Shown: positions 57,771-64,000 of the stretch, piece by piece | Numbering within the stretch: position 1 is the first letter of the stretch | Layout of the letters: each line of letters begins with the position of its first letter | NCBI GenBank assembly: GCA_002150815.3 | Contig: NDFF03000003.1 | Location: 248,001-312,000, forward strand | Length of the DNA: 64,000 bases | Direction of reading: 5' to 3' | From: Grammothele lineata | Lineage: Eukaryota; Basidiomycota; Agaricomycetes; Polyporales; Polyporaceae | Made by a program: the position numbers and the translations under genes | The notes under the pieces: model-generated | What the model was told of the DNA's origin: nothing | What the model saw: only the letters and a program-made list of their open reading frames with translations | Databases searched by the model: none

Positions 57771-60700
57771 CTAGCTCGCGAGCCTTCTCCTCTCCAAATT
57801 AATCTGCCTTTTTGCTGCCTGCAGCTTCTCTTCGGCAGTGATCTCCGTCATCACTTGGCTGATGAAATATTCCAGTGAATCCTCAAGCGGTGCGTCTTTC
57901 AGACCTCTCGCAACTCGTGTCACCTGCACCGACGTTAGCGCAAATGGATGGATACTAGCACGAAACCAACCTTCGACTCTGCCCGGACGACATCTCTCAG
58001 GCGATTGAGTATACGCGCAGGAAGCACAGTATCGAGTGCAACGGCGGCTCTGGACTGCCGGACAAAGAGGAACAGATCTCCAGCGGCGGTCCACAAACTC
58101 GATGTGAATGGCTGCTACAGCGTTGAGCACCACAACGCCTGTGATCCACTCCTCACTCACCAACACGCTCCCGCGGCCGCTCTGTACATCGGTCTCGAAA
58201 GCCGTCAAGACGAGCTCAAATGGCGGCCACAGCTCGTTCCACACCATGTTCGCCGTGACACCTTCAACATTCTTGAGCGCCCCAGACGCGTCGATATCCG
58301 GGAGGTTCTTCGACGCCTTACGAGCGAGCAAAAGCCAGAGCTTGATCGCCGCGTATGCGCAACTGACGTCTGCGTGCGCGCGGTCCTGCGCATCCGGACC
58401 TGCCGTCTCGAGGTGCTGCGCGACTTGGTATGGGGCGAGCGATGTGCTGTATGCGAGCGAAAAGGAATGGAAGCAGCGGATAAGAACTGTCGCGGGCATG
58501 CCTGACGGGTGAGAGAGCGCGGCAAGCACGAGCATGTTCCACACGCGGACGGTGAGCGGATTTTGCTGTCAGAGCATAAAGCGAGGGTGTAGGTAGGTGT
58601 GTCACGATAATCAGTCAGAACAGCACGTACCGATAGCCCGTGCAGCACTACATCATGGATCTCCGTGCCCCGCATGATCATCTTCGATATCGTCAGAGAT
58701 GCAGTGAAGTCTGCGTGAAGTAGACCGTCGGGTGTGCCCTCGGAGTACAGATAACTAAGCCCATCGTATGCTAGGCGCAGTTGCGCTTCCAATGGAATAA
58801 ACGTGACCTTCGCGCCACCACGATCAGGTGTCGCGGTAAGTGCCTACAAGGCGAATTATGAGTGTGTAGATCCTGAGTATAGTAAACGGCTCGGGCTACC
58901 TCGACAAGAGCAATGAGGGTAGAAGGATTCACGCGGGCCTTCCCAAGGAAGTTGTCCTTCGTGATCTCCAGCATGGCTGCTGCGATGGGGTTGACAAGCT
59001 GAATCTCGGGATTCGCACCAGTCGCTTTGGCTGCTTTGCGGTAGAGCGTCGTTGTCACTTGGAGCACCTTGCGAAGACTACCTACCGACACATTGAACCG
59101 GATAAGCGACGACCGCAGGAGAGTCTCTAAGCACAAAAGGAGGTCCTAAGGAAGTGCCGGTGAGCATCGCAATGTACATATTGGTCATAGCAACTAACAC
59201 GACTGTGCGCTTTGTTATGCTGAATGAGGGCGCACGCAATGAGCAGCAGCGGGCTTGGATCGAACCGTGCGTGGTGAAGATCGGCAGTCTTCCTCGTAAG
59301 ACTTGACAACATCTGTCCAACGACTGTCAACCCGGTTAGCTTCGTGCAAAGGCGTACATGAAAAAGGCCTGAACGCACATTGCATTAAGGCAAGTGTATA
59401 GTCCATGTGGTGTACGATCTCCACATACTGGTTGACGTTGTCCACCACGACTTGCAATGATTCGTCATCGCCTTCGGACGCCCTAGTCAGGGTGTCACGG
59501 AGTAAAGCATCCCTCAAGTACTCGCGGGGATGCGGGTTGTGCTCCGCGAGCGCGTGTGGTACAGTAATGTGTTTGACGATTCCGAAGAATTCTGGTGTGC
59601 GTTGGCGCTATGCGAGTGATATTATCCTGTCAATCTAGACCAATTGGAAAGAGTGAAGTAAACTCACCTTACAAAGCAGGTAGAATACACCGCTAAATGC
59701 ATATCTAACGGACGGTCAATCAACGGGAAAGCTGTCATCGGTGGGCAAGCTACTCACACTCCCAGGACAGTACGTAAGAAATTCTTCGTCTGGTCCACGA
59801 GAATGTCATCACCATGTTGCATATAATCCATCTTTTCCAGGAGATCGAACGATGCTTCCAAAGCATCCCTATGCCCAACCGCTTAGCTGTAAACTTAGAT
59901 AATCGACATATAGCTTACACCACCAAGTTGCCAATGAGCATCGGCCATCTCTTGATGAATGCATGGCATGCCGTCAGGACAAGTTGGCGGACGTCATAGC
60001 TCAGATCAACCGCAAGCAAGTCCAGCGCCCGTTTGACCGCTCGCCGTAGTTGCCCCTGGAATGGTTTGAGCGGTCTACTATCAAAGTCGTGCTTGTAAAC
60101 GACCATGATCAGCGATTTCAGCATGTTCTTGAGTGTGAGTGAAGGCAACGCCTCAATCTTGTGGCATTGAATGAAGGTCTCGAGGAATAGATCGACGAAA
60201 AGCGAACCGACGAGCAGGGGGGTCGGAGCCTCTTCATCAGCGTATCTCCCGCCTAGAGTGGAAGACGTGAGGTTATATGGATGCGGTGAGTCAAGCAAGA
60301 GCATTAGCTCGTTGAGGCATGGGTAGGCGAGCTCCGGAATAACATCCAGGCTCCCAAAACGGACGTGGAGACTGTTGCTGCTACCGAAAGTGACCATAGC
60401 TACCTCGGCGAACCCAATCGTCTTCGCGAGATGATCCTTGAGCTTGAGCACTGAAGTTACATCAATTGGAAGTCCTTCCGCGACCATCCTCAGGGCAAGA
60501 GCAGCAAGAGAGTTCTGGATATATGCTTCAGTACATCTCTGATTACTGCAAGATAGCATGGCAAACCTGGAGGATCTGCAGATCGGGGTCCACAATCATG
60601 CTCTTCCGGGAGTCAGAGGGCAAACCGTACATAGACTATAACAATGTCAACATACACAAGAGTCGCAAACAGGAGTTTACTTACCAGATGAGCAGACATA

Positions 60701-63700
60701 GGACCTTCCTCGTCGTCGCCGTTCTTCAGCGCAAATTCGCTTTCCAATAGAGACTCAAGCAGCACATCCCATGATAACACTAAACGTTTATTTCTGTGAG
60801 TAACTCAGCCGCGGGTGGCAATGTCGATGACATACACTGCCATTGTGGGAAATGGGGGCGCAGTTGATTAAGGAAAGAAACCAACTTCCGGCGATCTGTG
60901 ATAGGCATTTTCACTAGAGCTTCATTCCAACAGAGGGTAATCGCTTCGAAATGTGGGCCCAAGAGACTTTGTGTCCAGGTATCGACAGCTAACCTGACCT
61001 CCTCCTATTTTCATTGTCAGTGCATTATACCGTGAGAATAGAGATTGCTCGTACATTTTCGTCTTCCCAGAGTGCCCCGAAAAAGTAGCGGAAGACGTCG
61101 ATGACGCTGGCACGCCACTGTCGATCCTCTACGGTGAATGTAGGGCTGGTCACATCTTGGACGATACGGAAAAGACGCATAATGGCTTGTAAGCTGGGTA
61201 TAAGTGATCATATCAGCCCCAGATGTTCCCTGCTCATTCTCTTGTAGTACCCACCGTAACTCCCAGGATCCGCTGAACCCAAAGAGATTCTGAAGGAGAG
61301 TCTGGAAGGGCATTGCATCGACAACGAGCGTGCGCAACAACACAGATGTACGAATCCCCGAAATCTCCGAAGATTGGGCGGCGTAGAACTGCCACACGCT
61401 ACATATCTGCGGTGACTATAGGTGTAATGATCTTCAATGGGCTGACGTACCATGTGCACAGAGAGGAACCGTTCCGAAGAACGAAGTTATCAACTTCAAA
61501 GGATTCCACCAAGGATGCATGGTGCATGAACGCATCCAAGAACTTGGCTGTTACACATGACACCTCGTCCAACCCTGTCTCCACATATGTTTGGAGTGCG
61601 TCAATGATAGCGGAATTCACTATTATTGGGTCGGTGATGGTCTCGTTGCGCCCGTGCATTTTACGCCTGTCAGAACCAGTCAGCATGAGTACTGTAGCGG
61701 GAGACTGCAACGTACCTCGAAGGCAGCCCATGAATCTCACTCTCTAGAATCATTCCCGATGTCTGTAAGAACGCCCTGTCGCAGCCGTATAGTAGCAAAC
61801 AAGTCGCGAGAGACTGCCGGATAACTTGAAGACTGGAGAATAGTCAATGTATGAAGGGACGAGATAGCAAGTGAATGGCCTCACACTTCTGAGACCTGGT
61901 GACGGGCCTGGAGATATGATACCAATGTGGGCCCAATACCGGTGTGAATGGCTGCAACGACTGTTTGAAGCTCCTGGCGACCCATCGACTTTAGCCAGCA
62001 GGACCAGAGCGCCGCCTTGATAAGAAGCGTGCAAACTTCCAAGGAAACACCAAACTGGTTTCCAAGCTCTACTAGCTGCATGAACGTTGGCACGGAAATC
62101 TCCACGCCGGACCGTACGAAGAGACACAGCCAGTGAAGGGTCATGTCGTAACCGTCGTAAGACTTCTGGGCAATTTCGATGATGACTTTGAGAGGATTGA
62201 TTGTCATGGGACCCGGATTCTCCGTGGTGGTCAGGCGGGGGTCTGCAACCATGGTGCTGAATCGCTGCGAGGTCATGTCAAGTTCTCTGTTGAACAGGCG
62301 CGAAAGGGAAACAATAGGCTGTGGCGAGTTGACAAGTTAACAAGCAGCGGATATCTCATCGATGTTCTGCTTACTAGTTGCTGATCGACATTTAATGACG
62401 AGGCACGCTCAAGCCACCGTTGGAATAGGTCGTCAAATGCCGTGAACAGGACCGAAGCCTGGCTTAACTTGAGGATTAGCTGCAAAACCTTCTCCGTAAT
62501 GGTGGCCTCCTTCTTCTCGCTCGCGCCGTAAGCCCTGCCTAAGAAGAACTCGTCGGCAACAGGAAGCTCGTGCGCTTGTTCTACGAGGAGGTCGAAGACC
62601 ATGGTCGCGTAGCGGTCGATATCCTGGTCGTGCAAAGCAAGTAACCACCGAGCCGCGTATCGCAGGCAGAGCGAGCGCCGTCCGGCTACGTAATCGCCCC
62701 CGTTGTTTACGGAGCTAGCTGGGGCAGATCGACCCTGTGTGGTGGATGGCCAAGGCTGTACTTCGACACCTGAACGCACACCAGGAAGACTGAGGCCCTT
62801 GGCAACGTAATCACGCAGCATTGTCGCCAGATCATCATCCTTCGAATGGGGTTAGCGGGTCCTGTAATTGAAGCAGGCGGGCAGATACTTACCTCTGACA
62901 GGATCCATGCTAGGACGGCCTTCGCCAGGCGTCTGAGAGCATATTCCGTCAACATGCCGTCAGGCCAGAATCGTCGTACGAGCAATAATAGGCCCGTCTC
63001 GTTCACCGAAAGATCTATATCCGTGAGGCAAGCTTCGATGGCCGCAACCAACGTCTCCACTTCGGTTGAAACCTCGAGTCCCATGGGAATGGGGAATGAG
63101 CACAAGAGACGTTCCGGATGCGGACCACCATCGAATAGCTTTCCTTGCGAATCCGTACGTTGGAAGAAACCCAGATGAAAGAGGTGCGAAAGGAGGTATC
63201 GTGCGGCTGCTTCAGAATGGAGGTTGAGCTGTTCCCCAAGTTGATCGCGCAGATGCGCAAGAGTTGCTACTTCGAACGGATACGAGTTGTCGTAGCGGTC
63301 TTGTGCGGGTAAGTTGGGAGTGAGAAGATCTGCTGTGCTGAATTCATCTGGTGCCGGTGGGGGTGCCTTGATGACGCTGGTGATGAATGCTAGAACGTTC
63401 CAGTTGAAGAACAGATGTGTATCCGTCGCGCGCATCCGGTTTTCCACGAGGTGATCTGAAAGACTCGCGGAAACAGCTGGGGCACGGGAGGATAAGAATA
63501 CCTCAAGAAGGTTGACGAGATAATGTAGCTCGAACTCGTCTATCCGTCCATCCGACAATGCAGGCTTTCCCTGATGTACGACGATGGAACCCAGAGCCAA
63601 TCCGTTCTCCAAAATCTGGCGCTGCATCCAGAGAACAGCTAAGATGACGGACAGTTCTTCGTAAGTCCTAGTTGGAAGGTCGGCCTCGGTGAGAAAGACA

Positions 63701-64000
63701 TCCCTGTAATGATCTGCAAATGATTGTCTGAGGTTCTTCCAAGAGATTGTCATGTGCGTGTCATCGATGGAAACCGAACGACACCGTGTCAGGCCTTCGG
63801 ATGTTGCCGTAGTCAAGCACATCGAATGCGCGAACTGTTTGCATGCGCCGCATTTCATGGCTTGTGCAATCGGTCCCCACAAGGGCTTTTTGCAGAGAAA
63901 GCATAGCGTGAGACTGAACAGATTGACGTGCCGGAACGCATGTTGATCCTTGCGAATGACTTCTATCCCAATGGAGTGTCGGTGGGGGAGGATGTGGGAG
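57771..64000 (-). CDS. Very large helical-repeat protein with a C1-type zinc finger (3' part; 5' end beyond the window), possibly UNC80-like
   Basis: Minus-strand gene with many short introns, covering at least 6.2 kb; the 5' end is beyond 64000. At the right edge is a C1 (phorbol-ester/DAG-type) finger. His in QHAFRH is followed after 12 residues by CFLC, then 13 residues later CGAC, then x4-H-x2-C (KQFAHSMC) and a later Cys. The remaining roughly 1,700 residues are mostly alpha-helical, resembling HEAT/armadillo-like solenoid, with stretches such as ISWKNLRQSFADHYRDVFLT, SEAAARYLLSHLFHLGFFQR, LLGPHFEAITLCWNEALVKM and VTSPTFTVEDRQWRASVIDV. It ends KLQAAKRQINLERRRLAS and TAG (57771-57773). 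No membrane segment or enzyme motif is visible. The layout recalls UNC80-type channel-accessory proteins, but that is a weak impression from memory; I would call it an unassigned C1-solenoid protein. Confidence 0.7.

Overview
This window is a stretch of nuclear chromosome from a mushroom-forming basidiomycete (Agaricomycetes). Genes are intron-dense with introns of about 50-60 nt (GT...AG), they are tightly packed on both strands, and the domain versions match filamentous basidiomycetes (fungal kinesin-1 with a short tail, Pik1-type kinase, Kre2-type mannosyltransferase). The transposon families also point there: a Plavaka-type transposase and a DUF6698-like protein. I cannot name the species.

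Layout. 1-1002: 5' part of a USP7/Ubp15-type deubiquitinase (minus). 2376-6746: a six-exon gene for an about 1,350-residue disordered protein of unknown function. 7198-21492: an accessory island that I read as one large Plavaka-type DNA transposon. It has long inverted terminal repeats, a minus-strand transposase with an in-frame stop, an apparently intact DUF6698-like gene on the plus strand, and a central region with little recognisable coding. Its right terminal repeat is split by a second, 2,045-bp element (19250-21294) with 17-bp perfect inverted repeats and a TA target duplication. The unbroken left repeat preserves the empty site. 21550-21665: a tRNA-Val(CAC) gene with a 42-nt intron, just outside the island.

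From 21.9 kb onward there is conserved housekeeping sequence: a GT15 mannosyltransferase, PIK1 and TRS120 (divergent pair), VPS55, kinesin-5, ELF1, kinesin-1, a Puf3/Pumilio protein, RPAP3, SEC16, OST3/6 and DPM2 (divergent pair), and a very large C1-finger protein running off the right edge.

Many of these genes serve the secretory pathway: ER exit (Sec16), N-glycosylation and dolichol-phosphate mannose (Ost3/6, Dpm2), Golgi mannosylation (GT15), Golgi PI4P and TRAPPII (Pik1, Trs120), endosome-to-vacuole sorting (Vps55) and microtubule transport (kinesin-1). Two of the divergent pairs share short promoters between functionally related genes.

Exon boundaries were worked out by hand from splice consensus, frame continuity and family similarity recalled from memory. 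No search was run.
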